Assembly: GCF_030068445.1 (NCBI RefSeq)
Contig: NZ_JAQPOK010000004.1
Coordinates: forward strand, 1-64,000
Direction of reading: 5' to 3'
DNA: 64,000 nucleotides
DNA from: Roseofilum halophilum BLCC-M91
GTDB taxonomy: Bacteria; Cyanobacteriota; Cyanobacteriia; Cyanobacteriales; Desertifilaceae
In this document: one piece after another, positions 1-8,074 of the stretch
Numbering within the stretch: position 1 is the stretch's first letter
How the letters are laid out: each line of letters starts with the position of its first letter
Made by a program: the position numbers and the translations under genes
Notes under the pieces: generated by a model
The model's database searches: none
What the model was told of the DNA's origin: nothing
The model's input: only the letters and a program-made list of their open reading frames with translations

Positions 1-145
1 GATGTTATGAGGTACAGTAATCGAAATGTTCCTTGAGAGTGTTGTCCCATGAAAAGCCTGAAGAATGGGCACTCTAGCGTAAAAAATGGTTTTCCCATTA
101 CCCATTACCCATTACCCATTACCGCGCGAAGCGCTGTAAGCGCTC
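1..145. repeat. Repeat-rich stretch: heptamer array plus GCGCGAAGCGC element
   Basis: There is no gene here. Positions 95-122 hold about four tandem copies of CCCATTA, a heptamer array of the STRR type known in cyanobacteria. It runs directly into the palindromic element GCGCGAAGCGCTGTA (about 123-139). The same combination recurs inverted at 8029-8056, and related copies lie at 18661-18697, 34705-34722 and 34991-35003. The first 30 bases share two short blocks, ATGAGGTACAGT and ATCGAAATGT, with the flanks of the large hairpin at 34742-34811. Confidence 0.75.
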
Positions 146-553
146 ACCTCCGAATCTCTGCAACACCTGCCGATGTATTGCCTCAACGCCGACCTCCTCG
201 CTGACGAAACCCGCGAAGGGGAAATCGCCCTCACCCTCAGCGAACTGATTTGGGAAATCACTTGTCCCGACGAAGACCCCCCGGAACCCGCCACCCCCGC
301 TGAACTGCGCCGCGACCTCAAAACCCTAAAACGCCGTAACCTCCTCCCCCACCGTGCCATCCTCTTCGGTAGCGAAACGGTTTCCACCCCGACCCAACCC
401 ACCCCAGAAGCGATCGCCTTTTGCCAAAAACTGACCGGGGTAATCGCCGTAGCCTTCCTCACTGACAACCCCCTAGAAGCGCCGTTAAAAGGCTTTCCCC
501 CCAATCAACCAAATCTGTTATCTGCCATTGAAACCTGGTTAGAGGCGATTTAA
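146..553 (+). pseudogene. 3' fragment of an unrecognised protein gene (copy 1)
   Basis: This is an open frame of about 135 codons (first ATG at 173) ending at TAA 551-553. It aligns along its whole length with the fragment at 1162-1596: both carry ESLQHLP, YCLNAD, LADET, ALTL, AFC.KLT and the tail EAPLKGFPPNQ. Homology begins abruptly at 145-146, exactly where the heptamer/palindrome repeat ends, so the 5' part of the gene seems to have been lost or replaced by the repeat. The family was not recognised; it looks like the C-terminal end of a much larger cyanobacterial protein. It could still be expressed as a 126-aa peptide, but I treat it as a remnant. Confidence 0.55.
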
Positions 554-560
554 GCAGCCA

Positions 561-625
561 AGAAACCGGGACCCGTGCGACAATTTCAGCGACAAACCAG
601 AGATTTTGCTAGAAACCCGGTTTCT
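561..625. repeat. Dispersed AGAAACCCGGTTTCT palindrome pair
   Basis: Two near-palindromic 15-mers of the type AGAAACC(C/G)GGTTTCT occur here, a partial copy at 561-570 and a full one at 611-625. Further copies are at 1596-1610 (partial), 2281-2295, 2328-2342, 15818-15832, 15866-15880 and 17513-17527. All lie between genes of the accessory regions. They could act as hairpins at transcript ends or as recombination sites; the role is inferred only. Confidence 0.7.
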
Positions 626-632
626 GAACCCC

Positions 633-899
633 TTAGTAAACTTCATCATGGCTGCCAATATCAACAAAAGTCGCTTGGCCATCTTCTGTGAAATAGAATA
701 ATACTCTTTCATCATAATCTACAGTAAAACTCCATAAATCCTTCAGCTTTCCCGATAGCTTATGGGTTTTCAATCTCGGGTCGTAAGGGTCTAAAGTAAA
801 CATTTCTAATTTCTGCCAAAATTTTGACTCCTTATCTTCATTCCCTTTAATCCTTTTTTTAAAAGCCCGTTTAAAAGCAGAACTAAAACTGACTTCCAT
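633..899 (-). CDS. RelE/YafQ-family toxin (mRNA interferase type)
   Basis: An 88-aa basic protein with the RelE/ParE/YafQ-fold pattern: an N-terminal FSSAFKRAFKKR segment, then DPRLKTHKLSGKLKDLWSF, a strand reading YDERVLFYF, and a C-terminal FVDIGSHDEVY. Members of this family bind ribosomes and cleave mRNA, or relate to ParE gyrase poisons; the YafQ-like end (IGSHDEVY) favours the RNase type. The gene lies 2 bp downstream of a 69-aa partner on the same strand, the usual antitoxin-toxin order. The start is ATG at 899. Known: type II TA family. Inferred: activity. Confidence 0.85.
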   Translation of the reverse strand: MEVSFSSAFKRAFKKRIKGNEDKESKFWQKLEMFTLDPYDPRLKTHKLSGKLKDLWSFTVDYDERVLFYFTEDGQATFVDIGSHDEVY

Positions 900-901
900 G
901 A

Positions 902-1111
902 TTATTCCTCAATCAGTTGTCTCAATTCGTTAATCTGGTTAGAAAACTTGAGGTTTCCTTGTTTTTGTTCTTGCTGGGCTGCTTGGAAATTCTCATAAAT
1001 CTTGTCACGACCTTCTTCTCGGAGATACTGCTGCAATAAGGATTGAATTTCTTCTTTTTCATCCGTAGAAAGACCTTTGATTCCCTCAACTACATCATTA
1101 AATGTCATCAT
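902..1111 (-). CDS. Antitoxin of the RelE/YafQ-type pair
   Basis: A 69-aa acidic, helical protein (MMTFNDVVEGIKGLSTDEK...) that is first gene of a two-gene unit, with its stop 2 bp before the toxin start. It resembles the short cyanobacterial antitoxins that begin with a helical segment rich in L, S, D and E ('LSTDEKEEIQSLL') and end in a hydrophobic toxin-binding helix. No clear DNA-binding fold can be named by eye, so assignment rests on size, charge and position. Two ATGs are adjacent (1111 or 1108). Confidence 0.75.
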   Translation of the reverse strand: MMTFNDVVEGIKGLSTDEKEEIQSLLQQYLREEGRDKIYENFQAAQQEQKQGNLKFSNQINELRQLIEE

Positions 1112-1161
1112 TGACTAAGCCTCACGGTACTGACTTACTTTGAATCATATCCTATTTCACC

Positions 1162-1596
1162 ACTTAGCAAGCCCCACCAAGGCGAACAAACTTTCGCCTC
1201 TTCTTTCACCTGGGAATCCCTGCAACACCTGCCCCTGTATTGCCTCAACGCCGACATCCTCGCTGACGAAACAAACCCCAGGGAAATCGCCCTAACCCTC
1301 TGCCAACTCATCTGGGACGAAGCCTGCCCCAATGAAGCCTATCCCCAAGCAGTCACCAAGCCTAGCCAAGCCAACACCTGAAACAACTCAAACTGCGCCA
1401 AAATCTCCCCAAACTCGCCATTCTCATCACCCATTGCCCTCCCAGGGATGAACTCATCGCCTTTTGCCGCAAGCTGACCAACATTGTCGCCATCGCCTTC
1501 CTCACCGACGCACCCCTAGAAGCGCCGTTAAAAGGCTTTCCGCCCAATCAACTGAATTTGATATCCGCCATTGAAGCCTGGTTAGAGGAGGTTTAA
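1162..1596 (+). pseudogene. 3' fragment of the same unrecognised gene (copy 2, frameshifted)
   Basis: The second copy of the fragment at 146-553. It reads in one frame from about 1162 (ending ...KPSQANT, stop TGA at 1379-1381), and homology continues in another frame from about 1378 (LKQLKLRQNLPK ... EAPLKGFPPNQ) to TAA 1594-1596. One frameshift near 1375-1380 therefore breaks the gene. Copy 2 keeps about 46 bases at its 5' end that copy 1 lacks. Together the two copies, in the same orientation, bracket the TA pair. No function can be given. Confidence 0.6.
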
Positions 1597-1674
1597 GAAA
1601 CCGGGTTTGTGCCTGAAACTTGGGATACAATGACAATTAAGATCAAATCCGGTGAAATGACTAGGTTATTTTAA

Positions 1675-2238
1675 ATGGTCAACACTCTAGCTAAATCTCT
1701 GACTCTCGAAGAATTTTTACAACAACCTGAAACCAAACCAGCCAGTGAATATATCGATGGAGTAATTATTCAAAAACCAATGCCACAGGGAGAGCATAGC
1801 GCAATTCAAGGCGACTTAATACCATTTATTAATGCAGCACTCCGGTCTAAAAAGATTGCTCGTGCTTTTCCTGAATTACGCTGTATTTTTGACGGACGAG
1901 CTATTGTTCCTGATGTTTCTGTTTATACCTGGGAACGAATTTCTCGCAAAGAAAATGGTGAGGTTGCTAATGTTTTTTCGGGTTCACCTGATTGGATAAT
2001 TGAAATTCTTTCTCCCGAACAAAGCCAAACACAGGTGATTAAAAAGATTCTCCATACCTTAAAACATGATACTCAAATGGGATGGCTGATCGATCCTCAA
2101 GAAAAATCTGTTTTAGTTTATGCTCCGAACAAAAAAACTGAGATTTTTGATGAGCCAGACTTTATTTTACCTGTGCCAGAATTTGCCGGGGAATTAGAGT
2201 TAACTGTAGGTCATTTATTTGCTTGGTTATTAGAATAA
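1675..2238 (+). CDS. Uma2 family endonuclease-like protein (DUF820)
   Basis: A 187-aa protein with the PD-(D/E)xK-type layout of the Uma2 family, which is hugely expanded in cyanobacteria. It has EFLQQPETKPASEYIDGVI at the N terminus, a central VPDVSVYTWER strand carrying the conserved Asp, and DWIIEILSPEQS carrying the Glu, then TQMGWLIDPQ and a C-terminal EFAGELELTVGHLF helix. The family is predicted to cleave nucleic acid, but its role is not settled. The gene stands alone, downstream of the fragment/TA patch, and is AT-richer than its neighbours. Confidence 0.9.
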   Translation: MVNTLAKSLTLEEFLQQPETKPASEYIDGVIIQKPMPQGEHSAIQGDLIPFINAALRSKKIARAFPELRCIFDGRAIVPDVSVYTWERISRKENGEVANVFSGSPDWIIEILSPEQSQTQVIKKILHTLKHDTQMGWLIDPQEKSVLVYAPNKKTEIFDEPDFILPVPEFAGELELTVGHLFAWLLE

Positions 2239-2280
2239 TCAGAGTGAGTTTTTGGTAAATAGTGATTATTGTAAAATTCA

Positions 2281-2342
2281 AGAAACCGGGTTTCTGCCAT
2301 AACTTTCCCTGCTTACCCAAGATTCAAAGAAACCCGGTTTCT
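2281..2342. repeat. Pair of AGAAACC(C/G)GGTTTCT palindromes
   Basis: Perfect 15-mers AGAAACCGGGTTTCT (2281-2295) and AGAAACCCGGTTTCT (2328-2342) lie 32 bases apart in the gap between Uma2 and the convergent DHH gene. They are inverted relative to each other and could fold as one long hairpin, possibly ending both transcripts. Confidence 0.7.
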
Positions 2343-2363
2343 AGTCCCGCGAAAATTAACGAT

Positions 2364-3290
2364 CTACTGCTGAAGTTTATCGATTAATTGAGCCTTGATT
2401 TCTTCAGCCTTGTCATTATCAATTTGACAAGTTCCGGCATTGGCGTGACCTCCTCCTCCGTATTGGAGCATTAACTCGCCAATGTTGACGGTTGAAGTCT
2501 TGTTCAAAATAGATTTACCAACGGCAAAGACTGTATTTTGCTGTTTCAATCCCCACATAATGTGCATGGAAATATTACACTCAGGATACTGGGCATAAAT
2601 CATAAACCGATTTCCGGCATAAATGGTTTCTTCTTTACGCAGATCGATGACTACCAAGTGATTGTAGGCTTGGGAACAACGATCTAATTGTTGCTTAAAT
2701 TGTTCTTGTTGCTGTTGGTAGAGGTTGACTCGCTCTTGGACATCGGGAAGGCCAAGAATTTGGTCAATGGTGTGGGCTTTACAATAATCAATTAATTCCA
2801 TCATCAATTGATAATTGGAGATTCTAAATTCTTTGAATCGGCCTAATCCGGTGCGGGCATCCATGATAAAGTTGAGGAGAACCCAATCAGTGGGATGAAG
2901 GATTTCTTCGGCTGAAAATTGGGCAGAGTCAGCTTTATCGACGGCGCTCATCATTTCTTCGGAAATCTGGGGAAACTTGTCTTTTCCGCCATAATAGTTA
3001 TAGACGACCCTGGCGGCAGAGGGGGCATCGGGATCGATAATATAGTTGTCGGGTTTAGAGTCGATGCGTAGGGTTTCACTCAAATGGTGATCGAAGACGA
3101 GGTGTGCCCCTGGAACATAGGGTAAATTGGTGGTGATGTCGCGATCGCTAATTTCGACTTTACCATCCTGCATATCTTTGGGATGGACAAACTTAATCTC
3201 ATCAATCAAATTCAGCTCTTTGAGCAGAACCCCGCAGACTAATCCATCAAAATCACTGCGCGTGACTAACCGGTATTGTGAATCAACCAT
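2364..3290 (-). CDS. DHH-family phosphoesterase (exopolyphosphatase/nanoRNase-like)
   Basis: A 308-aa protein starting at ATG 3290 (MVDSQYRLVTRSDFDG), preceded by GAGGTT. The frame stays open to 3380, but that extension has no ribosome site and overlaps the likely leader of the gene at 3396. The N-terminal RSDFDGLVCG motif and the DHH signature in VFDHHLSETLR mark the metal-binding DHH domain; the C-terminal GGGGHANAGTCQ is the DHHA1 substrate-binding motif. Families of this build hydrolyse phosphodiester or phosphoanhydride bonds in short RNAs, cyclic dinucleotides or polyphosphate; the substrate cannot be told here. Confidence 0.88.
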   Translation of the reverse strand: MVDSQYRLVTRSDFDGLVCGVLLKELNLIDEIKFVHPKDMQDGKVEISDRDITTNLPYVPGAHLVFDHHLSETLRIDSKPDNYIIDPDAPSAARVVYNYYGGKDKFPQISEEMMSAVDKADSAQFSAEEILHPTDWVLLNFIMDARTGLGRFKEFRISNYQLMMELIDYCKAHTIDQILGLPDVQERVNLYQQQQEQFKQQLDRCSQAYNHLVVIDLRKEETIYAGNRFMIYAQYPECNISMHIMWGLKQQNTVFAVGKSILNKTSTVNIGELMLQYGGGGHANAGTCQIDNDKAEEIKAQLIDKLQQ

Positions 3291-3395
3291 TACCAACCTC
3301 TTATTCAATGACAAACTGCAATCAGCCAGGGACTCTGGGATAACTATCGAGTATAGTATAGTCAATGGCTGTACGCTCAACCAAATGAGAAACCC

Positions 3396-3668
3396 ATGAG
3401 ACTCTGGATTAGCTGTTTTGTTCTTGTATTAGTGTTAGCTGAAATATTTCAACAGCTCAAAGCGCTATCAGTTCCCCTTCCTGTGTTTATGGTTGCAGGG
3501 GGACTCTTGGCTGTTGCCTCTAATTTTGAGCAAGTACGTCAATGGACTCAAAAAGCGATCCGCCAACCAGAGACTACCCCGGCTGAACCGACGGAAGTAA
3601 TTGACGCGATCGATGTTACTAGCTATGAAGTAATCGATCCCCCACCAGATGGGGGGATAGGGGGATAG
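3396..3668 (+). CDS. Small membrane protein, function unknown
   Basis: A 90-aa protein with an N-terminal hydrophobic segment (residues about 3-17) and a second one (about 26-42, PVFMVAGGLLAVASNF), followed by a Pro/Thr/Glu-rich tail. It starts at ATG 3396, divergent from the DHH gene. The last codons (DGGIGG) and the TAG stop are made of a GGGGGATA repeat run at 3651-3669, so the C terminus may be a late addition. No family recognised. Confidence 0.65.
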   Translation: MRLWISCFVLVLVLAEIFQQLKALSVPLPVFMVAGGLLAVASNFEQVRQWTQKAIRQPETTPAEPTEVIDAIDVTSYEVIDPPPDGGIGG

Positions 3669-3710
3669 GGGTCAATTTTTAATTTTTAATTGAATTGACC
3701 CCATCACAAC

Positions 3711-4571
3711 CTAATCAACTCTCTCAAGTTGCCATAGGATTTGATTTCCCTCTCGTCGAACCCTGGAAACCACCCAGTTTCGCCAAACCCAGTGATCGCC
3801 GCGACTGGTCACGGCACTCGCATTGACATCCATTAAGTCTGCCAATTCTGAGCTAGTAATCAAATAAGCATTACTGGCAATTTCGTCAGCAATGCGTAAG
3901 GTTTCGATTAGGTTTCGCAGTTGTCCAACCCGTACATCACGGGGTAAATTTTCCGCATTGTCGGAGGAAAGAGGACTCGAAGAAGCACTTACATCTGTCA
4001 TGCCACTGTTTAAAGCAACATCCGTGGATTGTAGCGCGTTCTGCCTGTTTAGGGGGGAAAGACTCGATCGCTGTTCGATAGCAAGAGGTTGTTTTAAGTC
4101 AGGAGAGCGACCACTGGCAAAGGCTTTGGCGATCGCATCACAGCGTTCATTATCGCGATCGCCCGTATGGGCTGGCACATACTGCCAGGTTACCATCATA
4201 GAATTCAATTGGTCTAAACTTTCCCACAAATCCTGATTTTGTACCGGTTTTCCTTGAGAGGTTTTCCAGCCCTTATTTTTCCAGCCTCGAATCCATTGAG
4301 TAATCCCCTTACGCACATATTCACTATCGGTGAACACCTCCACCGCTTCCGTCTGTCCCAACGCCACCACCAGCCTTAAACCAGCGATCGCCCCCTGTAA
4401 CTCCATGCGGTTATTCGTCGTTTCGCCCTCCGAGCCTCCCATTTCATAAACGGAGCCATCCGTAAAATTGACCACCACAGCCCATCCCCCCGGGCCAGGA
4501 TTTCCTAAACACGCTCCATCGGTGTAGACGCTCTTAACCTTACGTTCAGATTCCATTAACTGCACAAACAT
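3711..4571 (-). CDS. rnhA: Ribonuclease HI with cyanobacterial C-terminal extension
   Basis: The N-terminal part (about residues 12-160) is a complete RNase HI domain. YTDGACLGNPGPGGW carries the first catalytic Asp, NNRMELQGAI the Glu, VFTDSEYV the second Asp, and HTGDRDNERCDAIA the last Asp. It degrades the RNA strand of RNA-DNA hybrids. A Ser/Asn-rich linker follows, then a domain of about 75 residues (RNLIETLRIADEIA ... WVVSRVRREG) not present in E. coli RNase HI. Start ATG 4571; ATG 4556 (MESERK) is an alternative. Confidence 0.93.
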   Translation of the reverse strand: MFVQLMESERKVKSVYTDGACLGNPGPGGWAVVVNFTDGSVYEMGGSEGETTNNRMELQGAIAGLRLVVALGQTEAVEVFTDSEYVRKGITQWIRGWKNKGWKTSQGKPVQNQDLWESLDQLNSMMVTWQYVPAHTGDRDNERCDAIAKAFASGRSPDLKQPLAIEQRSSLSPLNRQNALQSTDVALNSGMTDVSASSSPLSSDNAENLPRDVRVGQLRNLIETLRIADEIASNAYLITSSELADLMDVNASAVTSRGDHWVWRNWVVSRVRREGNQILWQLERVD

Positions 4572-4671
4572 CTCGATTTAAACCTAAATTTTATACTATA
4601 ACCCTTATTTCTTTTAATCTTAAGCCTTCTCCATGGTAAAATTATCCCGGACTTCTTAACTGCCTCAACCC

Positions 4672-4947
4672 ATGCCTTCCGATCCTCCCCGCTCCAAACC
4701 TGGGCGCAAATCCTCCCTCAGTCCAGAAAAGTATGCTCGCCTCAAAGCAGAAGCTAAAGCGCCCTATCGAGGATTACGTCAATTTATTTACGCCACCTTT
4801 GCCACATCCGGTTTCATCGGAGCCTTCATTTTCCTGGCTAAACTTGCTTCCGGAGATCGGATAACTACCAATTTAGGCAACTTAGCCGTACAAATTGGTG
4901 TCATTGCCCTCATGGTGTGGCTCTTTCGCCTCGAAAACCGAAAATAG
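4672..4947 (+). CDS. DUF3493 (Low PSII Accumulation-type) membrane protein
   Basis: A 91-aa protein with a basic N-terminal region (SKPGRKSSLSPEKYARLKAEAKAPYRGLR) followed by two hydrophobic segments (about 41-56 and 69-84). The AKAPYRGLRQFIY motif is typical of the DUF3493 family found in cyanobacteria and chloroplasts, whose plant relatives are involved in photosystem II assembly. A role here is inferred from the family only. It stands alone and diverges from rnhA. Confidence 0.8.
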   Translation: MPSDPPRSKPGRKSSLSPEKYARLKAEAKAPYRGLRQFIYATFATSGFIGAFIFLAKLASGDRITTNLGNLAVQIGVIALMVWLFRLENRK

Positions 4948-5082
4948 ATCCTCGCCCTGAAAAAATTTATTTTGTATGGCTCGTTGGGTATGAGTTACTC
5001 TTTGAGTTCAGTGTAACAAACTGAAACAAAAGTAAACCATTGTCCTGGGATTAGACTTAAAATAGTTAAAGACACGATCGTT

Positions 5083-5110
5083 GGGAGGTTAAAAACATGA
5101 AGCGCCTCCC
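5083..5110 (+). promoter_or_regulatory. Hairpin masking a Shine-Dalgarno site
   Basis: GGGAGG at 5083-5088 is a strong ribosome site 8 bases before the ATG at 5097. The sequence CCTCCC at 5105-5110, inside the first codons, is its exact complement, leaving a 16-base loop that holds the start codon. If it folds, the structure would hide both ribosome site and start. It sits upstream of the 962-aa c-di-GMP gene. Confidence 0.45.
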
Positions 5111-5141
5111 TAGGCTGATGGAGTTGAGGCAACAAGATTAA
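5097..5141 (+). CDS. Candidate 14-aa leader peptide
   Basis: ATG at 5097 opens a 14-codon frame reading MKRLPRLMELRQQD, closed by TAA 5139-5141. It has a much better ribosome site (GGGAGG, 8-base spacing) than the large gene starting 18 bases later at 5159. It is highly charged and contains no run of one amino acid that would suggest classical attenuation. It may be a regulatory leader for the downstream gene or a chance frame. Confidence 0.35.
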   Translation: MKRLPRLMELRQQD

Positions 5142-5158
5142 TTGCTCTACAATAATCT

Positions 5159-8047
5159 ATGACTAATGCAAACCCATATCATTTTCCTGATAATCCTTTT
5201 CAACCTTTATCTGATTTAATTGCCAGTCATGAAGAGTGGTTAATGAATCAAATCTTGCACTATGCCAAGCGACAGGGATATGCAGTCTATACCTCAACAT
5301 TGGCAGAAGCTTGGCGAGTCTCGATTTGTGGGTTATCCACCCCTTTGATGGAGGCGATCGCCGAAAATGCTGGAATTCAAGAATTAACCCCCCATCCCCC
5401 CAAAACTCTGGATATCGGGACTAGGTTTGGCATTCTTGAGGCGCAACGCCATCGCAGTCGGGGAATTACCATAGAATTATTTTTGGGACTATTTAAGTAT
5501 TATCGCCAATCCTATCTCGATTTAATTGAAATAGGACAATTTACTCAGAAACAATCTCAGCACTATCGATTATTCATTCATCGGTTTTTTGACCGTATCG
5601 AACTAGGATTTTGTGGAGAATGGGTGAGTCAAAATACCAATAATACTATCCGAGAATTACAAGCAGAGAATCGAAATTTAGCGAACATTAAGAATAAATA
5701 CTTGACTTTATTTGAAAGTCTCAGTGATTCAGTCTTTTTACTTGACAAAGACAATAAAATTGTTAACTTAAATACCTCTGCTGCTCGTGCTTTTACAGAA
5801 CTGACCGTTCCCGGTTCTCTGTATTATAGTCCAGAACCGATTGAACTCGAACTCCCTTGGCTCACTCAACAGGTACTCAATTTTGTTAACTCTGAGCAAT
5901 CAGAACAGCGCTATGAAACTCAATTATCGACTCAGACGGGTGAACGCTGGTTTGAAGTCAAATTCAAGCGGATGTTGGATGTCAGTGGTAAATTCACCGG
6001 CACAATTGCCCTGTATACGGATATTAGCGATCGCCATCAAGCGGATCGAGACCTGCGTCAAAGCGAACAACGGCTCAAAAATATTATTTCCACTCATATT
6101 CATGGTTTAGTAGTCTTAAATCAAAAAGGGCAAATCATTTTTGCCAATCCAGTGGCAGAGAATTTATTAAACCAGAAAAAAGAAGATTTAATTGGAACCT
6201 ACTTTGCCGTGGACACCTCCGGAAAAACCACAGAAATTGTTTTAGAAAAATTCGGACAAATCCCTATTATCTTGCAAGTAAAATCTGTCGAAATTCCTTG
6301 GGAAAAAGAAATGGCTTATCTGGTCTCATTGATTGATATTACCAGCCTCAAACAAGCCCAGGAAAAATTACAAATTCTCTATCAAGCTTCTGAACAAAGT
6401 CCCGCTTCTATCGTCATTACAGATGCTGAGGGAAAGATTGAGTATGTCAATCCTAAATTTGAAAAAGTGACTGGATATAGCGCGGAAGAGGTCAAAGGAA
6501 AAAGTCCCAGAATTTTGAAATCTGGTCATACTACCGAGCAAGAGTATCAAACCATGTGGGATAGGATCGCATCCGGGAAAGAATGGTATGGAGAATTTAA
6601 GAATAAACGCAAAAATGGCCATATTTTTTGGGAATATGCGTCGATTTCACCGATTAGGAATTTAGAAGGAAAAATTACCCATTTTGTCGCAGTTAAAGAA
6701 GATATTACCCAACGCAAGCAAAATGAGGCGCTTTTAGAATATCAGGCAAACTATGATACATTAACAGCCTTACCCAATCGGATCTTAGCCCGCGATCGCC
6801 TCCAGCAGGCTATTGCCCAAGCCGAGCAGAAAAAAAATCAGGTGGCGATCTTGCTTTTAGATCTCGATCACTTTAAGCAAATCAATGAAAGTCTAGGTCA
6901 TGAACTTGGGGATGAACTGCTGCAAGAAGTAGCCCAAAGATTACTCCTGTGTATCCAAAAAAGCGATACCTTAGCGCGATTAGGGGGGGATGAATTCTTG
7001 ATTCTTCTGCCTAATCTTGAGTCCCTTTACGATCCAGAAAATATCGCCCATAATATTTTACAAATTTTGAAGACTCCATTTGAGATTCAAGGGGAAGAAA
7101 TTTTTATTTCTGTCAGCATTGGTATTACCCTATATCCTGATGATGGACTCGATGCCATCATGCTGATGAAACATGCCGATTCTGCCATGTATCAAGCCAA
7201 AAACGAAGGGCGCAATACCTTTAGGTTTTTCACCCCTAAAATTAATCAGCAAGTGCAGACGCGCAACTTAGTCCAAAAATATCTGCGCCATGCTATTTTT
7301 CAAAATGAATTGTATATGGTCTATCAACCCTTTATTGACCTGAAATCTGGATGTGTTGTGGGTGCAGAAGCCTTAATGCGATGGTCGAATCCAGAACTCG
7401 GTCAAGTTAGACCCGACCAATTTATTCCCATTGCTGAAGAAACGGGATTAATTGTAGAATTAGGAGCCTGGTCTCTAGATCGAGCCTGTTCAGAAGTAGC
7501 TCAATGGCAAGAGTTATATGATTATTCTCTCTGGGTTGCCGTCAATTTATCCCCTCGTCAATTTCGGGAATCGAATTTTATCAATGAGATTTGGGCAACG
7601 GTTAAACGCTATCACTTGAGCAGTCATTGTTTAGAGCTAGAAATTACCGAACGCCTGCTCATGGAAGATATTCCCGATGCTAAAGAATTAATCGAACAAT
7701 TACACAATTATCAGATTCGATTAGCCATTGATGATTTTGGCACAGGATATTCTTCTCTCAGTACCCTCAAACGCTATCCCTTCCAAGTCTTAAAAATTGA
7801 CCGCTCTTTTATTGCGGAAATTCCTGAAGATCCAGAAGCTGTGTCTCTGGTGAAAACCATTCTGGGAATGGCCCAGGGACTGGGCTTAAAATCAGTTGCA
7901 GAAGGGATAGAAACGGCTGAACAGCAAGCGTTTTTGCAAAGCTTAGGTTGTGACTATGGTCAAGGCTATTATTTTAGCAAACCATTAACGGCTGAAAAGT
8001 TTCGGGACTATCTCAAGAGATACAGCGCTTCGCGCGGTAATGGGTAA
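5159..8047 (+). CDS. PAS-GGDEF-EAL c-di-GMP enzyme with RsbRD-like N terminus
   Basis: A 962-aa cytoplasmic signalling protein. Residues about 10-150 resemble the RsbRD-type N-terminal helical sensor domain; three PAS domains follow (about 185-525; 'SVFLLDKDNKIV', 'GLVVLNQKGQII', 'SIVITDAEGKIEYVN'), then GGDEF (motif RLGGDEF near 609) and EAL (GAEALMRW near 735, DDFGTGYSSL, LKIDRSF, VAEGIET). The diguanylate cyclase motif is intact, but the inhibitory I-site RxxD position reads QKSD, so product inhibition is probably missing. The EAL residues for c-di-GMP hydrolysis look complete. The last residues SASRGNG and the stop are encoded by the palindrome/heptamer repeat. Confidence 0.93.
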   Translation: MTNANPYHFPDNPFQPLSDLIASHEEWLMNQILHYAKRQGYAVYTSTLAEAWRVSICGLSTPLMEAIAENAGIQELTPHPPKTLDIGTRFGILEAQRHRSRGITIELFLGLFKYYRQSYLDLIEIGQFTQKQSQHYRLFIHRFFDRIELGFCGEWVSQNTNNTIRELQAENRNLANIKNKYLTLFESLSDSVFLLDKDNKIVNLNTSAARAFTELTVPGSLYYSPEPIELELPWLTQQVLNFVNSEQSEQRYETQLSTQTGERWFEVKFKRMLDVSGKFTGTIALYTDISDRHQADRDLRQSEQRLKNIISTHIHGLVVLNQKGQIIFANPVAENLLNQKKEDLIGTYFAVDTSGKTTEIVLEKFGQIPIILQVKSVEIPWEKEMAYLVSLIDITSLKQAQEKLQILYQASEQSPASIVITDAEGKIEYVNPKFEKVTGYSAEEVKGKSPRILKSGHTTEQEYQTMWDRIASGKEWYGEFKNKRKNGHIFWEYASISPIRNLEGKITHFVAVKEDITQRKQNEALLEYQANYDTLTALPNRILARDRLQQAIAQAEQKKNQVAILLLDLDHFKQINESLGHELGDELLQEVAQRLLLCIQKSDTLARLGGDEFLILLPNLESLYDPENIAHNILQILKTPFEIQGEEIFISVSIGITLYPDDGLDAIMLMKHADSAMYQAKNEGRNTFRFFTPKINQQVQTRNLVQKYLRHAIFQNELYMVYQPFIDLKSGCVVGAEALMRWSNPELGQVRPDQFIPIAEETGLIVELGAWSLDRACSEVAQWQELYDYSLWVAVNLSPRQFRESNFINEIWATVKRYHLSSHCLELEITERLLMEDIPDAKELIEQLHNYQIRLAIDDFGTGYSSLSTLKRYPFQVLKIDRSFIAEIPEDPEAVSLVKTILGMAQGLGLKSVAEGIETAEQQAFLQSLGCDYGQGYYFSKPLTAEKFRDYLKRYSASRGNG

Positions 8048-8056
8048 TGGGTAATT
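8029..8056. repeat. TACAGCGCTTCGCGC element with GGTAATG heptamers
   Basis: This is the inverted copy of the repeat at 95-139: TACAGCGCTTCGCGC followed by GGTAATGGGTAATGGGTAA. It overlaps the last codons of the upstream gene and supplies its TAA stop. Tail-to-tail placement with the rhomboid gene (ending 8075) suggests a role or tolerance at transcript ends. Confidence 0.75.
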
Positions 8057-8074
8057 GCATTACCTATTACTGAG

